The notes beneath the pieces are model-generated. The model had not been told where the DNA came from, did not search any database, and worked only from the letters and a program-made list of their open reading frames with translations. Position numbers and translations under genes: made by a program. A stretch of DNA of 8,134 nt from Frankiaceae bacterium (lineage in GTDB: Bacteria > Actinomycetota > Actinomycetes > JADGOU01): contig JADGOU010000119.1 of assembly GCA_017882835.1 (NCBI GenBank), forward strand, positions 1 through 8,134. Direction: 5' to 3'. This document shows, one piece after another, positions 1 through 5,616 of this stretch. Position 1 is the first letter of the stretch. Every line of letters begins with the position of its first letter.

Positions 1-108
1 AACGCCGTCTCCTGCGCCGGCGTCGGGGACAGGCGGAACCGGGACACCCGCCCAGTCTCTCGGCCGGGTCCGACAATCCGGCGGACCGGGCATTCCTCCT
101 CGCCCTGA
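1..108 (+). pseudogene. Possible C-terminal tail of a TnpB (IS200/IS605-type) protein, truncated by the window edge
   Basis: Frame 1 is open from the first base to a TGA at 106–108, giving 35 residues that begin NAVSCAGVGDRRNRD and end in a Ser/Arg/Pro-rich stretch. Seen: the low-complexity, Arg-rich composition and the stop lying inside a hairpin loop. From family knowledge: actinobacterial TnpB proteins often end in a poorly conserved basic tail just after the zinc ribbon, and their stop commonly falls at or near the structured right end of the element. No catalytic or zinc-binding part is inside the window, so identity rests only on the tail and the adjacent end structure. It could equally be chance open frame in GC-rich DNA, and I cannot tell whether an upstream gene is intact. 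Confidence 0.28.
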
Positions 109-130
109 ACGGCGGGGCTTCCAGCCCGGG
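64..130 (+). mobile_element. IS200/IS605-like right-end structure (possible omega-RNA 3' end)
   Basis: Three inverted repeats are packed here. Arms 64–72 and 82–90 pair with one mismatch. CCTCGCC (98–104) pairs with GGCGGGG (111–117) around a six-base CTGAAC loop. GGGCT (115–119) pairs with AGCCC (123–127) around TCC, and is mutually exclusive with the previous hairpin. The string ATTCCTCCTCGCCCTGAACG followed by GCGGGGCTTCCAGCCC closely resembles the subterminal hairpin I know from right ends of tnpB-bearing IS200/IS605 elements, whose loop is typically TGAA. In such elements the transcript of this end forms the 3' part of the omega RNA. No left end or transposase core is in the window. The structure stops seven bases before the folD start codon, so folD may lie directly against an element boundary. 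The exact end is not determined. Confidence 0.45.
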
Positions 131-136
131 TTATCG

Positions 137-1042
137 GTGACCGCGACGCTTCTGGACGGCCGGGCGACCGCCGCCGCCATCCGGGTCGAGCTGCGGGCGC
201 GGGTGACCGCCCTGCGCGCGGGCGGCACGGTGCCTGGGCTGGCCACCGTGCTGGTCGGCGACGATCCGGGGTCGCACGCCTACGTCCGGGGGAAGCATCG
301 GGCCTGCGCCGAGGTGGGCATCGAGTCCAGCTCGATCCAACTGCCGGAGTCCGCCACCCAGCGTGCGGTCGAGGCGGAGGTGTCCCGGCTGAACGCCGAT
401 CCGGCCTGCACCGGCTTCATCGTCCAGCTCCCGCTGCCGACCGGCCTGAACGTCGGGCGGATCCTCGCCGTCGTCGACCCCGCCAAGGACGCGGACGGGC
501 TGCATCCGATCAACCTCGGTCGGCTGGTCCTGGGCGAGCCCGGTCCGCTGCCGTGCACGCCGCGGGCGTGTGTGGAGCTGTTGCGCCGCTACGACGTACC
601 GCTCGACGGCGCGGAGGTCGTCATCGTCGGGCGCGGCATCACCGTCGGGCGGCCACTGGGCCTGCTGCTGAACCGGCGAGCGGAGAATGCCACGGTCACG
701 GTATGCCACACCGGGACGCGCCACCTCGGCTGGCACACCCGGGCGGCCGACATCGTGGTCGCCGCCGCCGGGAAGGCCGGCCTGCTCACCGCCAACATGG
801 TCACCCCGGGTGCGACCGTGCTCGACGTGGGCATCACCCGCACCGACGCCGGACTGCTCGGCGACGTCGCCGCCGACGTCCGCGACGTCGCCGGCCGGCT
901 GGCCCCGATGCCCGGTGGCGTCGGTCCGATGACGATAGCGATGCTGCTCACCACTGTCGTGGAAGCCGCCGAGCACAGCTCGGGCGAAGTTAGCGCCGGA
1001 GAGCGCAGCGCCGCCGAGCACCGGCCAGATCCAGGCGCCTAA
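137..1042 (+). CDS. folD: FolD, bifunctional methylenetetrahydrofolate dehydrogenase / methenyltetrahydrofolate cyclohydrolase
   Basis: FolD is a cytosolic enzyme that oxidises 5,10-methylene-THF with NADP+ and then hydrolyses the methenyl product to 10-formyl-THF, feeding purine synthesis and formyl-Met-tRNA formation. At 301 residues it is slightly longer than the usual 280–290. Visible motifs: YVRGK with Tyr49 and the catalytic Lys53; the folate-site stretch VQLPLP (96–101); DPAKDADG (114–121); the nucleotide-binding motif GRGITVGRP (165–173, Gly replacing the commoner Ser); DVGI (230–233); and PGGVGPMT (259–266). Residues from about 280 to the end form an extra Ser/Glu/Ala/Pro-rich tail. 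The GTG start gives the standard TATLLDG N-terminus; no in-frame ATG precedes it. The Shine-Dalgarno site is weak, and the leader is the IS605-like end, so expression may be leaderless or depend on that end. It is convergent with the FHA gene, 58 bp apart. Confidence 0.96.
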   Translation: MTATLLDGRATAAAIRVELRARVTALRAGGTVPGLATVLVGDDPGSHAYVRGKHRACAEVGIESSSIQLPESATQRAVEAEVSRLNADPACTGFIVQLPLPTGLNVGRILAVVDPAKDADGLHPINLGRLVLGEPGPLPCTPRACVELLRRYDVPLDGAEVVIVGRGITVGRPLGLLLNRRAENATVTVCHTGTRHLGWHTRAADIVVAAAGKAGLLTANMVTPGATVLDVGITRTDAGLLGDVAADVRDVAGRLAPMPGGVGPMTIAMLLTTVVEAAEHSSGEVSAGERSAAEHRPDPGA

Positions 1043-1100
1043 ACTCACCAAGCAGCGCGACCACCAGTCACGGCACCACGGCAGCTGGCCGCCGTTGGCG

Positions 1101-1706
1101 CTAACCGGCCTGGCGCACCCCAGCGTCGTCGGTGGGCAGTGGGCGAACCACTCCCGCGCTGACGACTTCGTTGGCCAGGCGAGCCCGCCGGTTGACCCCC
1201 TCCGGGATCCGGAACTTCTGGTAGAGCCGCAGCAGGTGCTGCTTGACCGCCGCCTCGGTGACGACCAGCTCGTCGGCGATCTCGCGTGCGGCCGCCGGCG
1301 CCACGAACGCGTCTTGGCGCAGCGCCGGTCGGCACAGGGCAGTCAGCACCTCGACCTCGCGACGGGTCAAGTCCGGCGCGCTGACCCGGCGTAGCTCCAC
1401 GGTCTGGTCGCCGGCCTGCGGAGACGTAAGTCCCCCGAGACGGGTGCGGGCGACGCCGAAGGCGATGACGTCGCCGTCGGTGAGCACGCGGCGGCCGATC
1501 GGCCGGCCGTTCACCCGGGTGCCGTTGCGGGACAGGCCCAGGTCGGCGACGTAGAGGTGGGCACCCCGACACACCAGCTCGGCGTGCAGTAGGGACACGC
1601 TGGGGTCATCGAGGCTGATGTCGACGCCGGAACCCCGGCCGACGGTGGTCACGTCGGCCCGCAGGTCGAAGACCGCGCCGGTATCCTCCACCCGCAGGTG
1701 CGGCAT
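1101..1706 (-). CDS. FHA-domain protein with C-terminal helix-turn-helix (putative transcriptional regulator)
   Basis: This 201-residue soluble protein has two parts. Residues about 1–95 form a forkhead-associated (FHA) domain, a phosphothreonine-binding module: VGRGSG with Gly23-Arg24, Ser38 and His41 in SVSLLHAEL, and Asn61-Gly62 in SRNGTRVNG, so the five signature FHA residues are kept; the Arg usually following the Ser is Leu39. Residues about 112–186 resemble the HTH segment of actinobacterial FHA regulators: LTRREVEVLTALCRP, then AREIADELVVTEAAVKQHL as the likely HTH, then a basic RRARLANEVV helix. The ATG at 1706 is fixed by AAGGAG five bases upstream; longer in-frame starts would run into citrate synthase. 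It probably senses a Ser/Thr-kinase output, but no kinase gene is in the window. It diverges from citrate synthase across a palindrome-bearing region, so control of that gene, itself or both is a reasonable inference. DNA binding is inferred, not shown. Confidence 0.87.
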   Translation of the reverse strand: MPHLRVEDTGAVFDLRADVTTVGRGSGVDISLDDPSVSLLHAELVCRGAHLYVADLGLSRNGTRVNGRPIGRRVLTDGDVIAFGVARTRLGGLTSPQAGDQTVELRRVSAPDLTRREVEVLTALCRPALRQDAFVAPAAAREIADELVVTEAAVKQHLLRLYQKFRIPEGVNRRARLANEVVSAGVVRPLPTDDAGVRQAG

Positions 1707-1711
1707 CCAGT

Positions 1712-1717
1712 CTCCTT
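1712..1717 (-). promoter_or_regulatory. Ribosome binding site of the FHA gene
   Basis: On the - strand AAGGAG ends five bases before the ATG at 1706. It is a near-perfect Shine-Dalgarno match and decides the start against the open frame that continues upstream to about 2009. Confidence 0.8.
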
Positions 1718-1812
1718 CCGCTTCGCGCCGAGCTTGAGCGCGGCCGGCGGCCCGCCCAGTGTCCGCCGTTCGACGCCTCCCCGCGAAGTACCCCGGCCCA
1801 TGGCCGCCACAC

Positions 1813-1850
1813 CGACATGCCGCGACGGCCGCGGCCGTCGCGGCATATCG
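1813..1850. promoter_or_regulatory. Long palindrome in the divergent promoter region (candidate operator)
   Basis: Positions 1817–1846 are a perfect 30-bp palindrome with no spacer: the left half, ATGCCGCGACGGCCG, is matched by its exact reverse complement. After one mismatched pair (1816/1847) three more pairs extend it to 1813–1850. The centre lies between 1831 and 1832. It ends 74 bp before the citrate synthase ATG and about 106 bp upstream of the FHA ATG. Both flanking genes are transcribed away from it, so a terminator role for either is unlikely. A dimeric regulator site shared by the two promoters is the simplest reading; a cruciform or 5'-leader hairpin is the alternative. The binding protein is unknown; the adjacent HTH protein is the obvious candidate. 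Confidence 0.6.
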
Positions 1851-1886
1851 CTGCTCGGTTGATCGTCTCGGCCAGCCCGGCTGGGC

Positions 1887-1892
1887 TACACT
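1887..1892 (+). promoter_or_regulatory. Candidate -10 box for citrate synthase
   Basis: TACACT fits the TANNNT pattern of housekeeping actinobacterial -10 elements and lies 28 bp before the ATG, which would place transcription start near 1899. I see no good -35 at the normal distance: TTGATC (1859–1864) is 22 bp away. A small dyad, AGCCC (1874–1878) with GGGCT (1883–1887), overlaps its upstream edge. Weak support. Confidence 0.3.
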
Positions 1893-1906
1893 TCCCCCGA
1901 AGGTTC

Positions 1907-1914
1907 GGAGGAGG
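1907..1914 (+). promoter_or_regulatory. Ribosome binding site of citrate synthase
   Basis: GGAGGAGG is followed by six bases and the ATG at 1921. It fixes this start over the in-frame extension that reaches back to 1759. A dyad CCGAA-GG-TTCGG (1897–1908) runs into its first two bases and might partly limit access. Confidence 0.8.
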
Positions 1915-1920
1915 CAGGCA

Positions 1921-3069
1921 ATGGCCGACCCAGCGTCGCACCTGATCGCCGCAAGGTCTTCTCGGGGTTTTGCCGACGTGGTCGCCGCCTCCACAGCACT
2001 CAGCGACATCGACGGCCGGGCCGGGAGGTTGTTCTACCGGGGCTATGACATCCACGACCTCCTCGGCCGCGTCTCCTTCGAGGAGTGCGTCCACCTCCTG
2101 CAGCGAGGCACGCTGCCCACCCAGCGCCAGCTCGACGACCTGCACGCCAACCTGGCCGCCGCCCGGACTCTCGGTCCCACCGTAGAGTCGGTCCTCGATC
2201 AGGTGAGCGCCACAGCAAGGCCGATGGAAGCCCTGCGCACGCTGGTCTCCGTGGCCGGCAGCGACGACCCGGACAAGGACTCCAACCGCCCGGACGCCAA
2301 CCAGCGCAAGGCGGTGCGGCTGGTCGCCCAACTGCCGGTGCTCGTCGCCCGCTACCACGCTGCCCGGACCGGCACGTTGGCTCCGGAGCCAGAACCCGGA
2401 CTAGGGATCGCCGGCAACCTGCTCTACCAGATAACCGGGAAGCCGCCGGAGCCCGAACTCCAGGCGGCCCTCGACGAGAGCCTAGTTCTCTACGCCGACC
2501 ACACCATGAACGCGTCCACCTTCGCCGCCCGGGTCTGCGCCGCGACGCTGTCCGATATGCACTCCGCCGTCGTGGCGGCGGTGGGGACCCTCAAGGGGCC
2601 GCTGCACGGCGGGGCCATCCAGGCCGTGATGGCGATGCTGGAGTCGATTCCCAACGTCGACGCGGTCGAGGCCGCGGTCGACGACCGGCTGGCCCGCGGT
2701 GAGAGGATCATGGGCTTTGGGCTTCGGGCCTACCATGCCCAGGACCCCCGGGCTCGGCACCTGGCTCGGATCTCCCGGCAGCTCAGCGAGGCGCAGGGGG
2801 TTGACTACTACTACCGGCTCTCCGTGCGCCTCCAGGAGACCGTGCTGGAGCACCGCGGCCTCTACCCGAACGTCGACTTCTATGCCGCCAGCGTCTTCCA
2901 CGCGCTGGGCGTCCCGACTGAGCTCTTCCCGGCCCTGACGGCGTCTGCCCGAACGGCGGGCTGGACCGCACACGTGATGGAGCAGCACCTGGACAACCGG
3001 TTGATCCGCCCCGACAGCGAGTACGTCGGTGAGCGCGACCAGAAGTGGGTCCCGATCGAGGAGCGCTGA
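1921..3069 (+). CDS. gltA: Citrate synthase family protein with a substituted active-site histidine
   Basis: This 382-residue protein belongs to the short (about 370–390 residue) citrate/2-methylcitrate synthase group, which condenses oxaloacetate with acetyl-CoA or propionyl-CoA. Visible in order: LFYRGYDIHDLL (37–48); DHTMNAST with oxaloacetate-binding His194; GPLHGGA with catalytic His229; GFGLRAY with Arg277 nine residues after Leu268; NVDFY with catalytic Asp319; Arg344 in ARTAGW; and NRLIRP with Arg363. By spacing these match E. coli His229, His264, Arg314, Asp362, Arg387 and Arg407. The exception is Leu268 (CTT at 2722–2724), at the position of E. coli His305, normally GFGHR. That His binds the oxaloacetate carbonyl, so activity may be reduced or altered; His272 is close by. 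The frame is otherwise intact. The stop abuts the DUF3017 start, so the two are probably co-transcribed. Methylcitrate synthase or another acyl-CoA condensing role cannot be excluded. Confidence 0.9.
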   Translation: MADPASHLIAARSSRGFADVVAASTALSDIDGRAGRLFYRGYDIHDLLGRVSFEECVHLLQRGTLPTQRQLDDLHANLAAARTLGPTVESVLDQVSATARPMEALRTLVSVAGSDDPDKDSNRPDANQRKAVRLVAQLPVLVARYHAARTGTLAPEPEPGLGIAGNLLYQITGKPPEPELQAALDESLVLYADHTMNASTFAARVCAATLSDMHSAVVAAVGTLKGPLHGGAIQAVMAMLESIPNVDAVEAAVDDRLARGERIMGFGLRAYHAQDPRARHLARISRQLSEAQGVDYYYRLSVRLQETVLEHRGLYPNVDFYAASVFHALGVPTELFPALTASARTAGWTAHVMEQHLDNRLIRPDSEYVGERDQKWVPIEER

Positions 3070-3360
3070 ATGCGCCGCTGGGACCGGCTGCGCAACCAGC
3101 TGCCGATGCTCGCCGTACTCCTGGTCAGCGGCACCGGGCTCGCTGCGGTGGCGATCCACCACTGGCGCAAGGGCCTCTACGTGATCGGTGCGGGCGTTGC
3201 CCTCGGCGCCGTGCTGCGACTGCTGCTGCCGACCCGGCGGGTCGGGCTGCTCGCCGTTCGGGGTCGAACCCGCGACGTGATCGCGCTGGGCACATTGGGG
3301 CTGGCTATCGTCGTACTGGCCGCGCTGGTGCCGGCGGTGCGAACTCTGCCCCCACCCTGA
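3070..3360 (+). CDS. DUF3017 small membrane protein
   Basis: A 96-residue hydrophobic protein with three predicted membrane segments, roughly residues 12–29, 36–52 and 70–88, separated by short basic loops (HHWRKG at 30–35, and LLPTRRVGLLAVRGR at about 51–65). The loop sequence LLPTRRVGLLAVR is what I recognise as the DUF3017 signature. The function of the family is unknown. The ATG directly follows the citrate synthase stop, and its Shine-Dalgarno site GAGGAG (3058–3063) lies inside the end of that gene, so translation is probably coupled. In Streptomyces a DUF3017 gene commonly sits between folD and mdh, which fits this neighbourhood. There is no signal peptidase site, and a net basic cytoplasmic side is likely by the positive-inside rule. 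Confidence 0.8.
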   Translation: MRRWDRLRNQLPMLAVLLVSGTGLAAVAIHHWRKGLYVIGAGVALGAVLRLLLPTRRVGLLAVRGRTRDVIALGTLGLAIVVLAALVPAVRTLPPP

Positions 3361-3416
3361 GTCCGGCTCGGTCCCTGGCCTGTCCGGTCTCTCCGCTAGC
3401 CTGGACCGACCGACGG

Positions 3417-3456
3417 CAGGGCCGCCAAGGGCCGCGGGTGGCCCTTGGCGGCCCTG
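3417..3456 (+). terminator. Strong hairpin between DUF3017 and isocitrate dehydrogenase genes
   Basis: A perfect 17-bp stem: CAGGGCCGCCAAGGGCC (3417–3433) pairs with 3440–3456 around a GCGGGT loop. It lies 57 bases after the DUF3017 stop and 30 bases before the isocitrate dehydrogenase ATG. No T-tract follows, which is common for actinobacterial terminators. It could end the citrate synthase–DUF3017 transcript, attenuate read-through, stabilise a processed mRNA end, or be a copy of a dispersed palindromic repeat. A TAGACT (3460–3465) just downstream resembles a -10 box, but a start there would leave almost no leader before the Shine-Dalgarno site. Confidence 0.6.
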
Positions 3457-3486
3457 GCCTAGACTCAACGAGGAGCGGACGACCGC

Positions 3487-4587
3487 ATGGGAAGCACGCA
3501 CCGCGTCACCCTCATCCCCGGCGACGGCGTCGGACCGGAGCTGACCGAGGCCACCCGCCGGGTGCTCGAGGCAGCCGCGGCGACGGCGGGCTCGTCGTTC
3601 GACTGGGACCGGCAGGAGGCCGGCGTCGACAACATGGAGACGGCCGGTACGCCGCTGCCGCCCGCCGTACTGGACTCGATCCGGGATACCAAGATCGCCA
3701 TCAAGGGGCCGATCACAACGCCGATCGGGACCGGCTTCCGGTCGGTCAACGTGGCGCTGCGGGCCGAGCTCGACCTCTACGCCTGCCTGCGGCCGTGCAA
3801 GACCTACCCAGGCGTGCGCAGCCGGTTCGACCACGTCGACGTGGTGATCGTGCGGGAGAACACCGAGGATCTGTACGCCGGGATCGAGTACGAGCACGAC
3901 ACCGACGCGGCCAACAAGGTGATCGAGTTCTGCAACACCCTGCAGGCCAAGCAGATCCGGCCGCACTCCGGGATCTCGATCAAGCCAATGAGCGAGTTCG
4001 GGTCGGCGCGGGTCATCCGGTATGCGTTCCAGTACGCCCAGGGCTACGGCCGCCAGCGAGTGCACTGCATCACCAAGTCCAACATCATGAAGCACACCGA
4101 CGGGCTGTTCCTCGCGGTGTTCCGCGAGGTGGCCAAGGACTTCCCGGACATCGAGCCGCGGGAGAACCTCGTCGACGCGACCTGCATGGGCCTGGTGCAG
4201 CGGCCGGAGGAGTGGGACGTTCTTGTGCTGCCCAACCTCTACGGCGACATCCTCTCAGACCTGACCGCCGGCATGGTGGGCGGGCTGGGGGTGGCCCCGG
4301 GCGCCAACTTCGGCACCGAGGTGGCCGTGTTCGAGGCGACGCACGGGTCGGCGCCCAAGTACAAGGGGCAGAACAAGGTCAACCCGACCGCCATGATCCT
4401 GTCCGGAATGCTGATGCTGCGCCACCTCGGGGAGGCCGAGGCGGGCGACCGCCTCGAGCAGGCGGTGGCCGCCGTGCTCGGCGAGGGCGCCCGGGTGACC
4501 TACGACATGAAGCCCAACCGCAACGACCCGAGCGCGGTCGGGACATCGCAGTACGCCGACGCCATCATCGAGAAGCTGGGAGCCTGA
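3487..4587 (+). CDS. icd: Isocitrate dehydrogenase (isocitrate/isopropylmalate dehydrogenase family)
   Basis: A 366-residue cytosolic enzyme for oxidative decarboxylation of isocitrate to 2-oxoglutarate, using a divalent metal. Visible: N-terminal LIPGDGVGPE (9–18); the substrate loop GFRSVNVALR (83–92), whose Ser86 matches E. coli Ser113; Arg92, Arg102 and Arg123 for isocitrate; Tyr130 in ENTEDLYAGIE and Lys197 in TKSNIMKHT as catalytic pair; metal ligands Asp230, Asp254 and Asp258; and HGSAPKYKGQNKVNP (286–300). The Ser-Val-Asn in the loop favours isocitrate over isopropylmalate. Length suits the short class, often annotated NAD-dependent, but Lys291-Tyr292 match E. coli Lys344-Tyr345, which bind the NADP 2'-phosphate, so cofactor choice is open. 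The best Shine-Dalgarno site is GAGGAG at 3470–3475, 11 bases from the ATG. The malate dehydrogenase gene follows after five bases, so the two form an operon. Confidence 0.93.
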   Translation: MGSTHRVTLIPGDGVGPELTEATRRVLEAAAATAGSSFDWDRQEAGVDNMETAGTPLPPAVLDSIRDTKIAIKGPITTPIGTGFRSVNVALRAELDLYACLRPCKTYPGVRSRFDHVDVVIVRENTEDLYAGIEYEHDTDAANKVIEFCNTLQAKQIRPHSGISIKPMSEFGSARVIRYAFQYAQGYGRQRVHCITKSNIMKHTDGLFLAVFREVAKDFPDIEPRENLVDATCMGLVQRPEEWDVLVLPNLYGDILSDLTAGMVGGLGVAPGANFGTEVAVFEATHGSAPKYKGQNKVNPTAMILSGMLMLRHLGEAEAGDRLEQAVAAVLGEGARVTYDMKPNRNDPSAVGTSQYADAIIEKLGA

Positions 4588-4592
4588 CGAGC

Positions 4593-5558
4593 ATGGGCAG
4601 CAACGGCGCCAACGAAACCGCCAACAACAGAGGGAAAGTGACCGTCGTCGGAGCCGGCTTCTACGGTGCGACGACCGTGCAGCGCCTCGCCGAGTACGAC
4701 ATCTTTGAAACCGTCGTGATGACCGACATCATCGAGGGCAAGCCGCAGGGCCTGGCGCTCGACCTGAACCAGAGTCGGCCGATCGAGGGCTTCGAAACGC
4801 GGATCATCGGCACCAACGGCTACGAGGAGTCGGCCGGCTCCGACATCGTCGTCATCACCGCTGGCCTGCCGCGCAAGCCCGGCATGAGCCGGATGGATCT
4901 GATCGAGAAGAACGCCGGCATCGTCCGCTCGGTGACCGAGCAGGTCAAGGTCACCTCGCCGGACGCCGTGATCGTGGTCGTCTCCAACCCGCTGGACGAG
5001 ATGACCGCCCTGACCGCCATCGCCTCGGGCTTCCCGAAGAACCGGGTGATGGGCCAGGCCGGCATGCTCGACACCGCCCGGTTCACCAACTTCGTGGCCG
5101 AGGAGCTCGGCGTACCGGTGCGCTCGGTGCGCACGCTCACCCTGGGCTCGCACGGGGACACCATGGTGCCGGTGCCGTCCCAGTGCACTGTCGACGGCAA
5201 GCCGCTGGCCGACGTGCTGCCGGCGGAGAAGATCGCCGAGATCGTCGACCGGACCCGCAACGGCGGCGCCGAGGTAGTGGCGCTGCTCAAGACCGGGTCC
5301 GCCTACTACGCTCCGTCGGCCGCGGCTGCCCGCATGGTCAAGGCGGTGGCCGAGGACTCCGGCGCCGAGATGCCGGTATGCGCGTGGGTCTCCGGGCAGT
5401 ACGGCATCTCGGACGTCTACCTCGGGGTGCAGGCTCGGGTTGGCCGCGAAGGCGTCAAGGAGGTCACCGAGCTGCCACTAGAGTCCGACGAGCTGGGTGC
5501 GCTCAAGCAGGCCGCGGAGGCCGTGCGCGCCAAGCAGGCGGACGTGGCCAACCTGTGA
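4593..5558 (+). CDS. mdh: Malate dehydrogenase (LDH-like, NAD-dependent)
   Basis: This 321-residue enzyme interconverts malate and oxaloacetate with NAD(H) and belongs to the lactate-dehydrogenase-like MDH type. Visible: the Rossmann motif GAGFYG (20–25); Asp45 at the end of the second strand, favouring NAD; the active-site loop LPRKPGMSRMDL (92–103), where Arg94 and Arg100 bind substrate and Arg94 (rather than Gln) argues for malate over lactate; Asn132 in SNPLDEM; Asp160 and Arg163 in LDTARF; and catalytic His187 in SHGDTMV. The Asp160–His187 pair is the proton relay. The first 14 residues are an extra polar N-terminal arm; a GTG at 4638 would remove it but lies very close to the Rossmann fold. 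GGGAG (4578–4582) in the end of icd serves as ribosome binding site. Immediately downstream of icd, it makes the oxaloacetate used by citrate synthase. Confidence 0.94.
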   Translation: MGSNGANETANNRGKVTVVGAGFYGATTVQRLAEYDIFETVVMTDIIEGKPQGLALDLNQSRPIEGFETRIIGTNGYEESAGSDIVVITAGLPRKPGMSRMDLIEKNAGIVRSVTEQVKVTSPDAVIVVVSNPLDEMTALTAIASGFPKNRVMGQAGMLDTARFTNFVAEELGVPVRSVRTLTLGSHGDTMVPVPSQCTVDGKPLADVLPAEKIAEIVDRTRNGGAEVVALLKTGSAYYAPSAAAARMVKAVAEDSGAEMPVCAWVSGQYGISDVYLGVQARVGREGVKEVTELPLESDELGALKQAAEAVRAKQADVANL

Positions 5559-5616
5559 GGCCGATCCGCTAGGACGGCACAGCCGCAAGGAACGCCGATG
5601 GACGGGCCAAGTAGTC

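Noticed and set aside
131..1051. 306-codon - strand open frame opposite folD
   Set aside because: It is antisense to a gene with all FolD motifs and shows only low-complexity Arg/Gly/Asp sequence.
1078..1110. Possible bidirectional terminator between folD and the FHA gene
   Set aside because: Only a five-base stem (ACGGC 1078–1082 with GCCGT 1091–1095) and a loosely spaced GGCCG/CGGCC pair are present, which is within expectation for GC-rich DNA.
1759..1920. N-terminal extension of citrate synthase
   Set aside because: The extension is a translation of the palindrome and promoter region; the ATG at 1921 has an ideal GGAGGAGG site and gives normal family length.
1707..2009. N-terminal extension of the FHA protein
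   Set aside because: The extension overlaps the citrate synthase start and the palindrome, has no domain features, and the AAGGAG at 1712–1717 fixes the start at 1706.
2482..4095. 537-codon - strand open frame opposite citrate synthase, DUF3017 and icd
   Set aside because: No recognisable domain, composition is typical antisense GC-rich sequence, and it crosses three well-supported + strand genes and their intergenic hairpin.
3045..5558. Very long + strand open frame of 837 codons spanning icd and mdh, suggesting a fusion protein
   Set aside because: Its first half is a shadow frame of DUF3017 and icd in GC-rich DNA; only the part from 4593 has family motifs, and icd reads in a different frame with its own stop at 4585–4587.
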